Shown: positions 1 through 8,916 of the stretch, piece after piece
Position numbering within the stretch: position 1 is the stretch's first letter
Layout of the letters: each line of letters opens with the position of its first letter
Source: JAGVSR01 sp963742405
GTDB taxonomy: Bacteria; Pseudomonadota; Alphaproteobacteria; Rhizobiales; Hyphomicrobiaceae
Assembly (NCBI GenBank): GCA_963742405.1
Contig: CAVUMB010000005.1
Coordinates: 434,001-498,000 of the forward strand
Direction: 5' to 3'
DNA: 64,000 nt
Translations under genes and position numbers: made by a program
Notes under the pieces: model-generated
Told to the model about the DNA's origin: nothing
Database searches by the model: none
The model's input: the letters and a program-made list of their open reading frames with translations, nothing else

Positions 1-243
1 AATGCCCATCCGGCGTTCCATCTCGACAACGGCCGCGGAAGGAGCGTCGATGTTCAAGAGCGAAAAATGCGCCTTGCGGTTCTTCTTGATCTTGTAGGCA
101 AGACCCTTCAGTCCCCAATATTCGGACTTGGTGATCTTGCCGCCGCCTTCGGTGATGACGTCGCTGAATTCTTTCGTCAGCGTCTCAACTTGCTGGTTGG
201 AAACGTCCTGACGCGTCATGAAGACATGCTCGTACAACGGCAT
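1..243 (-). CDS. rpsF: 30S ribosomal protein S6 (5' part, cut by window edge)
   Basis: Component of the small ribosomal subunit that pairs with S18 at the platform. The minus strand reads from an ATG at 243 into MPLYEHVFMTRQDVSNQQVE, followed by ITEGGGKITKSEYWGLKGLAY and a lysine-rich stretch, all typical of the S6 N-terminal half. About 81 codons are present and the reading frame is still open at base 1, so the C-terminal part lies outside the window. A purine-rich AAGAGGG lies just upstream of the start. rpsR and rplI usually follow in alphaproteobacteria but would be off the edge. Confidence 0.95.
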   Translation of the reverse strand, partial: MPLYEHVFMTRQDVSNQQVETLTKEFSDVITEGGGKITKSEYWGLKGLAYKIKKNRKAHFSLLNIDAPSAAVVEMERRMGI

Positions 244-615
244 GTTGTGGCCCTCTTGTTGGCCCGCACAAAAAAATGCGCGGGCTGCGTTTCCCTCCCG
301 AGTTGCAGGGAGCGGGTCATCCTCCGGCGCAAAGCCTCTGCTGGACCTGGACGGGCCAACAGGAAACCCATGAGAGTGAAGACACGGGGAGACGGGACCC
401 TTCAGCCCCTGCCGCATAGCTTGGCGTTTAGCCAATACAACACGGTCTCCCGTTCAGCCTCCAACCGGAGCGGGTGACGAGCGGGCTTATACGCGAAATC
501 GATGCGATGACAAGAGGCGACGGGCGCAAGGCAACGTCGGGTTCGTGTCACCAGCAGGTCCTACAAGCCAAAAATCATCGTATAGGCCTCGCACGGTCAG
601 CAGGAGACAATCAGA
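244..615. other. Divergent intergenic region between rpsF and ubiG
   Basis: This 372-base gap lies between two divergently transcribed genes and should hold promoters for both. On the rpsF side the leader can form two short hairpins: arms 262-267 with 280-285 (GCCCGC/GCGGGC, A/T-rich loop) and arms 295-299 with 308-312. rpsF leaders in many bacteria carry an S6:S18 autoregulatory structure; whether these hairpins are that element cannot be judged by eye. No convincing ORF was found here. Confidence 0.4.
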
Positions 616-1386
616 GTGCTGCGCAAAGACGAACGCAAATCCCTGAGACCCACCGCCGACGCGGCCGAGGTGGAGCGTTTCAACGCGCTGGCGGAGGAGT
701 GGTGGAAACCATCCGGCGCCTTCAAGGTGGTGCATGAGTTCAATGCGGCCCGTCTCTCATACCTGTCAGAGCAGTTGCCGGCACTGCAGGGCCGCCATCC
801 CTCGCGCGATGCGCCCCTGGGCGGTTTGCGCCTCCTGGACGCCGGCTGCGGCGCCGGTCTCGTTGCCGAACCTATGGCGCGCCTGGGAGCCGAAGTTGTT
901 GGCATCGACGCATCCGAACGCAACGTGGCCGTCGCCTGCTTGCACGCTGAGCAATCCGGTCTGGCAATCGATTATCGCCATGCGCTACCGGAAGATTTGT
1001 ACGCTGACGACAGCGCGTTCGACATCGTACTGTCACTGGAGGTTGTCGAGCACGTTTCCGACGTTGCCGCATTCCTCAGCGCTGTCGGCCGTCTTGTGAA
1101 GCCCGGCGGCGTCTTGGTCATCGGCACGCTGAACCGCACACCGCAATCCTACGTCAAAGCCATCATCGGCGCGGAATACGTGCTCGGCTGGCTGCCGCGT
1201 GGCACCCACGCGTGGACAAAATTCGTCACCCCATCCGAAGTCTCCCGCCACCTGGCGCCGATCGGCTTCGATGAGATCGACATCAAGGGCGTCTCACTCA
1301 ACCCGTTCGGCTTCCGATGGAGTGTCGGCTCCGACACCAGCGTCAATTATCTGCACGTCCATCGCCGTCGCCCTGCGACGGGATGA
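616..1386 (+). CDS. ubiG: Ubiquinone biosynthesis O-methyltransferase UbiG
   Basis: SAM-dependent methyltransferase that carries out both O-methylation steps of ubiquinone synthesis. The 256-residue product begins with a GTG at 616 behind the SD-like CAGGAG at 601-606. The N-terminal EVERFNALAEEWWKPSGAFK stretch is diagnostic of UbiG. The class I methyltransferase core follows: motif I LLDAGCGAGLVAEPMARLGA (about residue 73), an acidic residue in VVGIDAS, and the VLSLEVVEHV post-motif. Length matches the family. In many alphaproteobacteria ubiG lies beside lysC; here it precedes a DUF808 gene. Confidence 0.93.
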   Translation: MLRKDERKSLRPTADAAEVERFNALAEEWWKPSGAFKVVHEFNAARLSYLSEQLPALQGRHPSRDAPLGGLRLLDAGCGAGLVAEPMARLGAEVVGIDASERNVAVACLHAEQSGLAIDYRHALPEDLYADDSAFDIVLSLEVVEHVSDVAAFLSAVGRLVKPGGVLVIGTLNRTPQSYVKAIIGAEYVLGWLPRGTHAWTKFVTPSEVSRHLAPIGFDEIDIKGVSLNPFGFRWSVGSDTSVNYLHVHRRRPATG

Positions 1387-1505
1387 CCGATGCAACGCTA
1401 AACAGCTGGGCCGTTTGTCTCCATGCGCGGCATCACTCTTGCGGCGCCCGCCCGGATCGGTTCAAAACGGCGGCAGTTTGGTTGGACGGCGACGGGAATG
1501 ATGGC

Positions 1506-2477
1506 ATGAGCGGACTACTCGCACTTCTCGACGACGTGGTCGCGCTCGCAAAGATTGCCGCAACGACGCTGGACGACACCGCGGCGCAGGCAGGAAAGGC
1601 CGGGGCAAAAGCGGCTGGCGTCGTCATCGACGACGCCGCGGTGACGCCGCGCTATGTAGCCGGCCTCGCCGCCCAGCGCGAATTGCCCATCATCGGCCGC
1701 ATCGCGCTTGGATCTTTGAAAAATAAGCTGCTCATTCTATTGCCCGCCGCTTTGATTCTGGCGACGTTTGCGCCTTGGGCGATCACACCGATCCTGATGG
1801 TCGGCGGGCTCTATCTGGCTTTCGAAGGCTACGAGAAGCTGCATCAACTCATTGCTCCACCCGCCGCCAAAAAGGCTGTGGCCGCTGTTCGGGAAGGAAC
1901 GCCAGAGGCGCTCAGCCTCGAAAACGAACGCGTGGCAGGCGCCATCCGCACCGACTTCATTCTGTCGGCTGAAATCATGGCCATCGCGCTGAACACGATC
2001 ACGCCTCCCGACGGACCGCAGCCAGCCCTGCTCACGCAGGCCATCGTGCTGGCCGTTGTCGGACTGATGATGACCTTCCTCGTTTACGGCGCCGTCGCGC
2101 TGATCGTGAAGGCTGACGACGTTGGCGTCTGGCTGGCCAAACGCGGCGGACCGGTGTCCGCCCCTCTCGGCCGCGCCCTGGTCAAGGGAATGCCGCCGTT
2201 CCTGCAGATCTTGAGCGTCGTCGGAATGATCGCCATGCTCTGGGTCGGCGGTGGCATCCTCATTCACAGTCTCGCCATCTACGGCTTTGTCGCACCCGAA
2301 CATATTATCCATGACGCGTCCGAAGCAGTCCGCTCGGCAATGCCCGTCGCATCGGGCTTTTTGGCCTGGCTGACGGCGACACTCGCAGCCGCCGGCGTGG
2401 GCGTTGTCGCCGGCGCCATCACGGCGGTCGTCGTCGGTTGGGTCAAGCCGATGTTTGGGGCGAAGGCGGCACACTAA
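1506..2477 (+). CDS. DUF808 family inner-membrane protein (YedI-like)
   Basis: Predicted multi-spanning membrane protein of 323 residues, function unknown. It starts MSGLLALLDDVVALAKIAA and contains AAQRELPIIGRIALGSLKNK, then hydrophobic segments ending in PWAITPILMVGGLYLAFEGY. These are the signatures of the DUF808 family, which includes E. coli YedI. About five or six membrane segments are visible, including a pair at the C-terminus. The frame is open upstream to 1317, but the ATG at 1506 gives the conserved family N-terminus. It lies between ubiG and fabD with gaps of about 100 bases, so it may have its own promoter. Confidence 0.8.
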   Translation: MSGLLALLDDVVALAKIAATTLDDTAAQAGKAGAKAAGVVIDDAAVTPRYVAGLAAQRELPIIGRIALGSLKNKLLILLPAALILATFAPWAITPILMVGGLYLAFEGYEKLHQLIAPPAAKKAVAAVREGTPEALSLENERVAGAIRTDFILSAEIMAIALNTITPPDGPQPALLTQAIVLAVVGLMMTFLVYGAVALIVKADDVGVWLAKRGGPVSAPLGRALVKGMPPFLQILSVVGMIAMLWVGGGILIHSLAIYGFVAPEHIIHDASEAVRSAMPVASGFLAWLTATLAAAGVGVVAGAITAVVVGWVKPMFGAKAAH

Positions 2478-2580
2478 ACCATCCGCTGCCACGCTTCCGG
2501 CTTGACGCGGCGCGCCGGCTTGAGGCATTGCCCGCGCCAGGGGCTGGGAAAAACCCGCCTCCAGAACGAAAGGCTCGATC

Positions 2581-3525
2581 ATGGCCATCGCATTCGTGTT
2601 TCCTGGCCAGGGAAGCCAGGACGTCGGCATGGGCCGCGAACTGGCCCAGACCTACAAGGTCGCCGCCGATGTTTTCGCGGAAGTCGATGACGCGCTCGGT
2701 CAAAAGCTGTCGGCGATCATGTGGGACGGCCCGAAGGAAATGCTGACTCTGACCGAAAACGCTCAGCCGGCCCTGATGGCCGTGTCGATGGCGGTCATGC
2801 GTGTGCTTGAGCGCGAGAAGGGTTTTTCCCTCAAGGACAAGGTCCGGTTCGTTGCCGGTCACTCGCTCGGCGAATATTCGGCATTGGCCGCAGCTGGAGC
2901 CTTCTCCCTCGCGGACACCGCGCGACTATTGAAACTGCGCGGAGAAGCGATGCAGAAGGCCGTTCCGGTTGGCCAGGGCGCCATGACGGCTCTGCTGGGC
3001 GTCGGTCTCGACGTGGCGCAGAAAGTGGCCGAGGCTGCCGCGCAAGGCGACGTCTGTCAGGTTGCCAACGATAACGAGCCGACACAGGTGGTGCTCTCCG
3101 GCCATAAGTCCGCCATCGACCGTGTGGCCGAGGCCGGCAAGGCGTTCGGTCTTCGTCGCGCTATCCCGCTACCTGTCTCCGCCCCCTTCCATTGCGCACT
3201 CATGCAGCCGGCCGCCGATGCAATGGCCGATGCGCTATCAAAGGTGCAGATTAATAGGCCACTCGTGCCCGTCGTCGCTAACGTGCTGGCCAGCCCCATT
3301 TCCGACCCCGACGCGATCCGCAGGTGTCTCGTTGAACAGGTCACCGGTACGGTCCGCTGGCGCGAATGCGTGCAATATCTGGCCGCGAACGGAATCACCG
3401 AGGTTTACGAAATAGGCGCCGGGCGGGTTTTGTCCGGTCTGGTCGGCCGGATCGATAAGTCGGTCAAAGCGACCCCCATCGGAACCCCCGCCGACATCGA
3501 GGCGATGTTCGCGGCCCCGGCGTGA
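2581..3525 (+). CDS. fabD: Malonyl-CoA:ACP S-malonyltransferase FabD
   Basis: Transfers malonyl from CoA to acyl carrier protein, supplying the chain-extender unit for fatty acid synthesis. The 314-residue product starts MAIAFVFPGQGSQDVGMGRE, the conserved N-terminal oxyanion-hole motif. The nucleophile serine lies in GHSLGEYSA (about residue 95), and the active-site histidine in PVSAPFHCALM (about 205). Length is typical. It leads a run fabD, fabG, acpP, fabF on the same strand, the usual fab cluster, with gaps of 144, 329 and 189 bases, so internal promoters are possible. Confidence 0.96.
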   Translation: MAIAFVFPGQGSQDVGMGRELAQTYKVAADVFAEVDDALGQKLSAIMWDGPKEMLTLTENAQPALMAVSMAVMRVLEREKGFSLKDKVRFVAGHSLGEYSALAAAGAFSLADTARLLKLRGEAMQKAVPVGQGAMTALLGVGLDVAQKVAEAAAQGDVCQVANDNEPTQVVLSGHKSAIDRVAEAGKAFGLRRAIPLPVSAPFHCALMQPAADAMADALSKVQINRPLVPVVANVLASPISDPDAIRRCLVEQVTGTVRWRECVQYLAANGITEVYEIGAGRVLSGLVGRIDKSVKATPIGTPADIEAMFAAPA

Positions 3526-3566
3526 GCGCCGTCCGTTAACCCTCTGCATCGCCGCAGCCGGCCGCG

Positions 3567-3590
3567 GGCCCCTTGACGAGACGAGGGGCC
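3567..3590 (+). terminator. Stem-loop between fabD and fabG (attenuator or weak terminator)
   Basis: A perfect 7-base inverted repeat (GGCCCCT 3567-3573, AGGGGCC 3584-3590) with a 10-base loop lies 42 bases after the fabD stop. No T-run follows, so it is more likely a pause, processing or partial termination site than a strong intrinsic terminator. Confidence 0.3.
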
Positions 3591-3669
3591 AGTTACAAGA
3601 GTTCGGCCCAGCACAACGCCCGACCTGCAACCCGGGCCAATCCCCACAAAACTCAAGGACGATCTTTCA

Positions 3670-4416
3670 ATGTTCGATCTGACCGGCAAGACCGCGCTCG
3701 TGACCGGAGCCACAGGCGGAATTGGTGCCGAAATCGCCCGCGCCTATCATGCCGCCGGCGCTACCGTCGCGATCTCCGGGCGGCAGGTCGATAAGCTCGA
3801 AGCATTGCGATCCGAACTCGGTGACCGCATCGTCGTCGTGCCGTGCGATCTGGCCGATCGGACTCAAGTCCAAAAGCTCATCGATGAGGCCGTGAAAGCG
3901 CTGGGCGGCCGTCTCGATATTCTCGTCAACAATGCGGGCCTGACCAAAGACAATCTGTTCATGGTCATGAAGGACGAGCAGTGGGACGACGTCATCGCCG
4001 TCAATCTCACCTCGACGTTCATGCTCTGCCGTGCCGCCGTGCGGGCCATGCTGCGCAACAAGACCGGCTATGGCCGCATCATCAACATTTCTTCTGTTTC
4101 TGGCGTTTTCGGCAATCCCGGCCAAGGCAACTATGCCGCCTCCAAGGCCGGCATGATCGGTATGACCAAGAGTCTTGCCCGCGAAGTCGCAAACCGCGGT
4201 ATTACCGCCAACTGCATCGCGCCGGGCTTCATCAAGACCGCCATGACGGAAGCGTTGAACGATAAGCAGCAGGAAGAAATCGCCAAAATGATCCCGGCCC
4301 AGCGTTTTGGTTCGGTCGAAGATATCGCGGCTGGCGCCCTCTATTTGGCCTCCAATGAGGGGGGGTACATGACCGGCCAGACCCTCCATATCAACGGCGG
4401 CATGGCTATGGTCTAG
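3670..4416 (+). CDS. fabG: 3-oxoacyl-[acyl-carrier-protein] reductase FabG
   Basis: NADPH-dependent reductase of the fatty acid elongation cycle, a classical short-chain dehydrogenase/reductase. The 248 residues show the cofactor motif GATGGIGAEIA (from residue 12), NNAG in ILVNNAGLTKD (about 87), and the catalytic Ser and Tyr-x3-Lys in NISSVSGVFG and YAASKAG (about 137-160). The C-terminal TGQTLHINGGMAMV is typical of FabG. The start follows a purine-rich AAGGACG at about 3656. It sits between fabD and acpP. Confidence 0.96.
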   Translation: MFDLTGKTALVTGATGGIGAEIARAYHAAGATVAISGRQVDKLEALRSELGDRIVVVPCDLADRTQVQKLIDEAVKALGGRLDILVNNAGLTKDNLFMVMKDEQWDDVIAVNLTSTFMLCRAAVRAMLRNKTGYGRIINISSVSGVFGNPGQGNYAASKAGMIGMTKSLAREVANRGITANCIAPGFIKTAMTEALNDKQQEEIAKMIPAQRFGSVEDIAAGALYLASNEGGYMTGQTLHINGGMAMV

Positions 4417-4745
4417 GCGGTTGACGGGCGTGAGGGTGCCAGTCAATGGCTTGGCACGGCGGGATTTTCACGGCCCCGAACGACCGGCTGCGGCAAAACT
4501 CCGCGAAGGTGGCCAAACGGTGAGGAACTGTGTTACCGAGCGTTGTTTTTTGCTGCGGAAGCTGGGGAAAAGCCCTAACGATCGTGGCGATGGCGCTGGG
4601 GTGACGCACGGACTCAGAGTAGCCGGACGGAGGGGATGGCGAAGGGCCCATCCATTCGTTCGAGGTGACGGCCGGCGACGGTCGCGTGCCGGATAACTGA
4701 CGAAGACAAACAATTCAACGCAGAGACAGGGACGCGAGGAAGACG
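4417..4745 (+). other. Intergenic region before acpP
   Basis: This 329-base stretch has no supportable ORF. It probably carries a separate promoter for acpP, whose product is needed in large amounts; an A-rich segment with AGACAGGGACGCGAGGAAG lies directly before its start and supplies the ribosome binding site. No terminator after fabG and no riboswitch could be recognised. Confidence 0.35.
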
Positions 4746-4988
4746 ATGAGCGATGTCGCAGAGCGCGTGAAGAAGATCGTTGTTGAGCATCTGGGCGTCG
4801 AGAGCGAGAAGGTGACGGAGAACGCCAGCTTTATCGACGACCTCGGCGCCGACAGCTTGGATACGGTCGAACTTGTAATGGCCTTTGAGGAAGAGTTCGG
4901 CTGCGAAATTCCGGATGACGCCGCAGAGCACATCCTGACCGTCGGCGACGCCGTCCGGTTCCTCGAGAAGAATGCCACCGCCGCCTAA
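4746..4988 (+). CDS. acpP: Acyl carrier protein
   Basis: Small acidic carrier that holds growing acyl chains on a phosphopantetheine arm. The 80-residue product MSDVAERVKKIVVEHLGVES has the modification site in DLGADSLDTVELVMAFEE (Ser about residue 38) and the helix IPDDAAEHILTVGDAV. Length, charge and position between fabG and fabF all fit. A GAGGAAG ribosome binding site stands six bases before the ATG. Confidence 0.97.
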   Translation: MSDVAERVKKIVVEHLGVESEKVTENASFIDDLGADSLDTVELVMAFEEEFGCEIPDDAAEHILTVGDAVRFLEKNATAA

Positions 4989-5177
4989 GGGCGATGGACG
5001 GGCCGGGGCTGCCGTTGAGGCATCCATCTGGTCTTCAGAGATTGTGCGGCGTTCGGGCTCTTTCGATCCCGGACGCCGTTCGTCCTTCTGGTCCTCAAAA
5101 GTCCGGCCGGACGACGAAAATCAGCAGTGGCGTGAACGACAGTGGTCATCGCCGCGCGAGCAAGGGAAGGTGTGGGG

Positions 5178-6446
5178 ATGCTGCGTCGTGTCGTCGTGAC
5201 GGGCTTGGGGCTGGTAACTCCGGTTGGTGTTGGTGTTGAAGCCGCATGGAAGAACTTGCTCGCAGGCGAGAACGGCGCGCGTCGCGTCGATGGCGAATTC
5301 GAGGCATCCGACCTGTCCTGCCAGATCGCTAATTTCGTCCCGCGCGGTTCGACCGCCGACGGCAAGTTCAATGCCGATGACTGGATGGAACCCAAAGAGC
5401 AGCGCAAGGTTGACGACTTCATCATCTTTGCGATGGCCGCCGCGGAGCAGGCGATCAAGGATTCGGGCTTTACCGCCGACACCATCGAAAAGCAGGAAAC
5501 AACCGGTGTGCTCATTGGCGCCGGAATCGGCGGCCTGTCGGGCATAGCTGACACTTCGCTCCTGCTCAAGGAAAAGGGTCCGCGCCGTGTTTCGCCGTTC
5601 TTTATTCCAGGCCGTCTGATCAATCTCGCCGGCGGTTATGTGTCGATCCGGCATGGCCTCAAGGGCCCCAATCATGCCGTGGTCACAGCCTGCGCCACCG
5701 GCACGCACGCGATCGGCGATGCGGCCCGCCTCGTTGCGCTGGGAGACGCCGAAGTCATGGTGGCGGGCGGCACTGAAAGTCCAATCTGCCGCATCGGCAT
5801 GGCCGGCTTCATCGCCTGCCGGGCGCTGTCGACCGGCTTTAACGACAACCCGAAAAAGGCCTCGCGACCCTACGACCGCGACCGTGACGGCTTCGTGATG
5901 GGCGAAGGCGCCGGCGTCGTCGTGCTCGAAAGTCTGGAACACGCGCAAGCCCGCGGCGCCAAGATCTACGGCGAAATCATCGGGTACGGCATGTCGGGCG
6001 ACGCCTACCACATCACCGCGCCGTCGGAGTCGGGCGACGGAGCCTTCCGTTGCATGCGCGCGGCTTTGAAGAGTGCCAAGATCGACGCTTCCGACATCGA
6101 CTACATCAACGCACACGGCACCTCGACGCCGATGGGCGACGAAATCGAATTGAGTGCCGTGGAACGCTTGTTCGGCAACACGGCAGCAAAACTGACCATG
6201 TCGTCGACCAAGTCCGCGATCGGACATCTGTTGGGAGCAGCCGGGGCCGTCGAAGTGGTGTTCTCGCTCCTGGCGATGCGCGATCAAATCGCGCCTCCGA
6301 CCTTGAATCTCGATAATCCGTCGGTGGAAACAGCGATCGACCTCGTTCCGCACATCGCTAAGAAGCAGCAGATCGATACGGTGCTGACCAATTCCTTTGG
6401 CTTCGGCGGCACCAATGCCTCGCTCATCCTGCGCCGCGTGACATGA
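5178..6446 (+). CDS. fabF: Beta-ketoacyl-ACP synthase II FabF
   Basis: Condensing enzyme that extends acyl-ACP with malonyl-ACP. The 422-residue product begins MLRRVVVTGLGLVTPVGVGV at the ATG at 5178; the frame is open from 5142 but that start would add 12 non-homologous residues. The thiolase-fold triad is visible: Cys in VTACATGTHAIGDA, His in NAHGTSTPMGD and His in KSAIGHLLGAAGAVE, with the glycine-rich NSFGFGGTNASLI near the end. Length is normal. It closes the fab cluster ahead of mltG. Confidence 0.96.
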   Translation: MLRRVVVTGLGLVTPVGVGVEAAWKNLLAGENGARRVDGEFEASDLSCQIANFVPRGSTADGKFNADDWMEPKEQRKVDDFIIFAMAAAEQAIKDSGFTADTIEKQETTGVLIGAGIGGLSGIADTSLLLKEKGPRRVSPFFIPGRLINLAGGYVSIRHGLKGPNHAVVTACATGTHAIGDAARLVALGDAEVMVAGGTESPICRIGMAGFIACRALSTGFNDNPKKASRPYDRDRDGFVMGEGAGVVVLESLEHAQARGAKIYGEIIGYGMSGDAYHITAPSESGDGAFRCMRAALKSAKIDASDIDYINAHGTSTPMGDEIELSAVERLFGNTAAKLTMSSTKSAIGHLLGAAGAVEVVFSLLAMRDQIAPPTLNLDNPSVETAIDLVPHIAKKQQIDTVLTNSFGFGGTNASLILRRVT

Positions 6447-6579
6447 ACCGGCTTGTGGGCCGCTCCCCGGCCGCGCCTTAATTTGTACAGCATGCCGGGC
6501 TTAGTGAACCGGCTGAGTGGAATGGGGACGGCGGAGGAACCGCTGCCGTCTCGAACACCGCGCCGTTCGAGGAGCCGCG

Positions 6580-7920
6580 ATGATCCAGCGCCGTGATGGT
6601 CCCCAGACAATGTCGCCGCACGGAAGCATGCGTCCCCGCAGCCCGGCCGAGGCACTGGAGCCCACTCGCGCGCCGCAGCGGCCCCGCGGCGGAAAGATTC
6701 GCCAGCCCTCGCGCGTGTTGTCGGCCATCGCGCGGATTGGCAGTGCGATCATCACAATTTCCGTTTTTGCTCTCATCGTAGTCGGCGGGGTGGCGCTGCT
6801 GCTCGGTCATTTCTATGAACGGCCCGGTCCGTTGACTGAAGCGCGCACCGTCGTCATCGAAAAGGGCGCCGGACGCATCGAAATTGCCGAACAACTGGAA
6901 CGCGACGGCATCATTTCCAGCCGTTGGGCGTTCGTTGCCAATCATCTGCTGCACAACGTCATGAGCGGCGGCAAGCCCATCGAAATGAAGGCCGGTGAAT
7001 ACGAGGTCAAGGCGACGGCTAGCATGCGCGAAGTGCTGGAGCTGTTGGGCGAGGGCAAGTCGATCCTCTACAAGGTGACGCTACCCGAGGGACTGACGAG
7101 CCAGCAGATTGTCGAACGGCTCAACGCTGAACCCAACCTGTCCGGAGAGATCACACAAATACCGCCGGAAGGTTCGTTGCTTCCCGACACGTACCGGATC
7201 TCGAAAGGCATGTCGCGCCAGGAACTGCTCGATCGTATGCAGCAGGAAAGCGCCGACTTTTTAGCAGCCGCCTGGGAGAAGAGGGCGCCCGACATTCCCG
7301 TGTCGACACCGCGCGAGGCCCTGATTCTCGCATCGATCATCGAGAAGGAAACCGGCAAGGATGACGAACGGCGCCGGGTCGCAGCAGTCTTCAGTAATCG
7401 TCTGAAAAAGAAGATGCGCCTGCAGTCCGACCCCACGATCATTTACGGCATCGTCGGCGGACGCGGCCCCCTTGGGCGTCCCATCACGCGTGCGGATATT
7501 GATACAAAGACCGATTACAACACCTACAAGATCAATGGTCTTCCTCCGGCGCCGATCTGCAACCCGGGCCGCGCCACGATCGAAGCGACGCTCAATCCCG
7601 CCGCAACCAACGATCTCTACTTCGTTGCTGACGGCACGGGTGGGCACACGTTCTCCGAAACTCTGTCCGCACACAACGCCGCCGTGCAGAACTGGCGCAA
7701 AATCGAAAAGGCCCAATCGGCCGAAGACGGCAAGGATAAGACGGCGGGTCCCGGGGTCGTCGATACGGACCCAACTGAAGCGGCCGATCCGACACCGGGC
7801 ACGGTAGCGACCCCAACTGCAGCGGCAATTCCCGCCGCCGCGGCCACGCCGGCCGCACCCGCAGCCAAAACCAGCACTATTCCACTGCCCGTCCGCAAGC
7901 CAAAGCCGCCGGCCAACTAA
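6580..7920 (+). CDS. mltG: Endolytic murein transglycosylase MltG
   Basis: Inner-membrane lytic transglycosylase that cuts nascent glycan strands and so ends their elongation. The 446-residue product starts at the ATG at 6580 behind GAGGAGC; the 21 residues possible upstream look non-coding. A basic cytoplasmic tail is followed by one membrane segment (IITISVFALIVVGGVALLLG, about residues 50-70), a LysM-like part and the YceG catalytic domain with LILASIIEKETG (catalytic Glu) and LQSDPTIIYGI. The last 70 residues are Ala/Pro/Thr-rich and probably disordered, longer than in E. coli. The fabF-mltG-yicC-gmk order is conserved in Rhizobiales. Confidence 0.94.
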   Translation: MIQRRDGPQTMSPHGSMRPRSPAEALEPTRAPQRPRGGKIRQPSRVLSAIARIGSAIITISVFALIVVGGVALLLGHFYERPGPLTEARTVVIEKGAGRIEIAEQLERDGIISSRWAFVANHLLHNVMSGGKPIEMKAGEYEVKATASMREVLELLGEGKSILYKVTLPEGLTSQQIVERLNAEPNLSGEITQIPPEGSLLPDTYRISKGMSRQELLDRMQQESADFLAAAWEKRAPDIPVSTPREALILASIIEKETGKDDERRRVAAVFSNRLKKKMRLQSDPTIIYGIVGGRGPLGRPITRADIDTKTDYNTYKINGLPPAPICNPGRATIEATLNPAATNDLYFVADGTGGHTFSETLSAHNAAVQNWRKIEKAQSAEDGKDKTAGPGVVDTDPTEAADPTPGTVATPTAAAIPAAAATPAAPAAKTSTIPLPVRKPKPPAN

Positions 7921-8034
7921 AGACCGCGTTGAGCGCGACCGCCGGGCTGCCCTTGGCGGATCGGATCGGGGCAGGTAAAGCTCAAGTCGCTGCCGTCCGG
8001 CAGATCCAGGCCGTCCACCAATGTTCAGGAACCC

Positions 8035-8916
8035 ATGACGCTCAACAGCATGACCGGCTTTGCCCGTGCCGACGGCTCGCACGCCGGCGTGCGTTGGTAC
8101 TGGGAGGTGAAGAGCGTCAACGGTCGCGGCCTCGATGTGCGCGTCCGCTTGCCCCAGGGCCACGATCAGCTTGAACCGAAAGTCCGGGAAGCTACCGCCA
8201 AGCGCCTCGTTCGCGGCAGTCTGACCATCAATCTGAGCACACAGCGCGACACCTCCGCCGTCGAAGTGCACATCAATGAACATGCCCTCGCGCAGGTGCT
8301 GCGTGCCGTCGAAGAGGTTCGCCGGTTGACGGGGGCTCCACCGCCCAGTGCCGATGGCCTGCTCGCCCTTCGCGGCGTGCTCGAAGTGACGGAGGCCGAC
8401 GGCGCGCTCGATAGCGACGTCGCGGTCGCGATGCTCGCGTCATTCGATACAGCGCTCGACGCTTTGATCACCGCCCGCGCCGATGAGGGCCGACGGTTGA
8501 CGGTCGTGCTGACCAGTCACATTGATGAAATTGAGCGGCTGACGCGCCTCGTGCAAGCCTCTCCATCGCGCACTCCGGACGCGATACGCGCCCGTCTCGC
8601 CGATCAGTTGGCAAGGCTAACTAACGCCAGCCCGGCGCTCGATCCCGTGCGCCTGCATCAGGAAGCCATCTTGCTCGCCACCCGATCCGATGTCGAAGAG
8701 GAACTGCAGCGGCTCGCCGCACATGTCGCCTCGGCTCGCGCGCTCTTGAGCGAAAGTGTTCCAGCGGGCCGCAAGCTGGACTTCCTGGCGCAGGAATTCA
8801 ACCGCGAGGCGAACACGCTGACGTCCAAGGCGATCGACATGGATGTCTCGCGTTCCGGCCTCGCCTTGAAGACGGTCATCGATCAACTCCGCGAGCAGGT
8901 GCAGAACATTGAATAG
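8035..8916 (+). CDS. yicC: YicC family protein (putative endoribonuclease)
   Basis: Member of the YicC/YloC family; E. coli YicC is reported to be a hexameric endoribonuclease linked to stationary-phase fitness and RNA turnover. The 293-residue product starts MTLNSMTGFARADG and has WEVKSVNGRGLDVRVRLPQG near the N-terminus, plus the C-terminal GRKLDFLAQEFNREANTLTS block with ITxK-like SKAIDM, the two best family signatures. Its stop overlaps the gmk start, so translation of the two is probably coupled. Confidence 0.92.
   Translation: MTLNSMTGFARADGSHAGVRWYWEVKSVNGRGLDVRVRLPQGHDQLEPKVREATAKRLVRGSLTINLSTQRDTSAVEVHINEHALAQVLRAVEEVRRLTGAPPPSADGLLALRGVLEVTEADGALDSDVAVAMLASFDTALDALITARADEGRRLTVVLTSHIDEIERLTRLVQASPSRTPDAIRARLADQLARLTNASPALDPVRLHQEAILLATRSDVEEELQRLAAHVASARALLSESVPAGRKLDFLAQEFNREANTLTSKAIDMDVSRSGLALKTVIDQLREQVQNIE

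Noticed and set aside
1737..2630. Minus-strand frame opposite the DUF808 gene
   Set aside because: It crosses the DUF808/fabD boundary and consists of low-quality antisense sequence.
4417..4745. Possible sigma54 promoter (CTTGGCACGG) before acpP
   Set aside because: The GG of TGGCAC has no GC at the required spacing, so the -12 element is missing.
5121..6353. Minus-strand frame of 410 codons opposite fabF
   Set aside because: fabF has its full catalytic triad on the plus strand; the antisense frame has no domain and unnatural composition.
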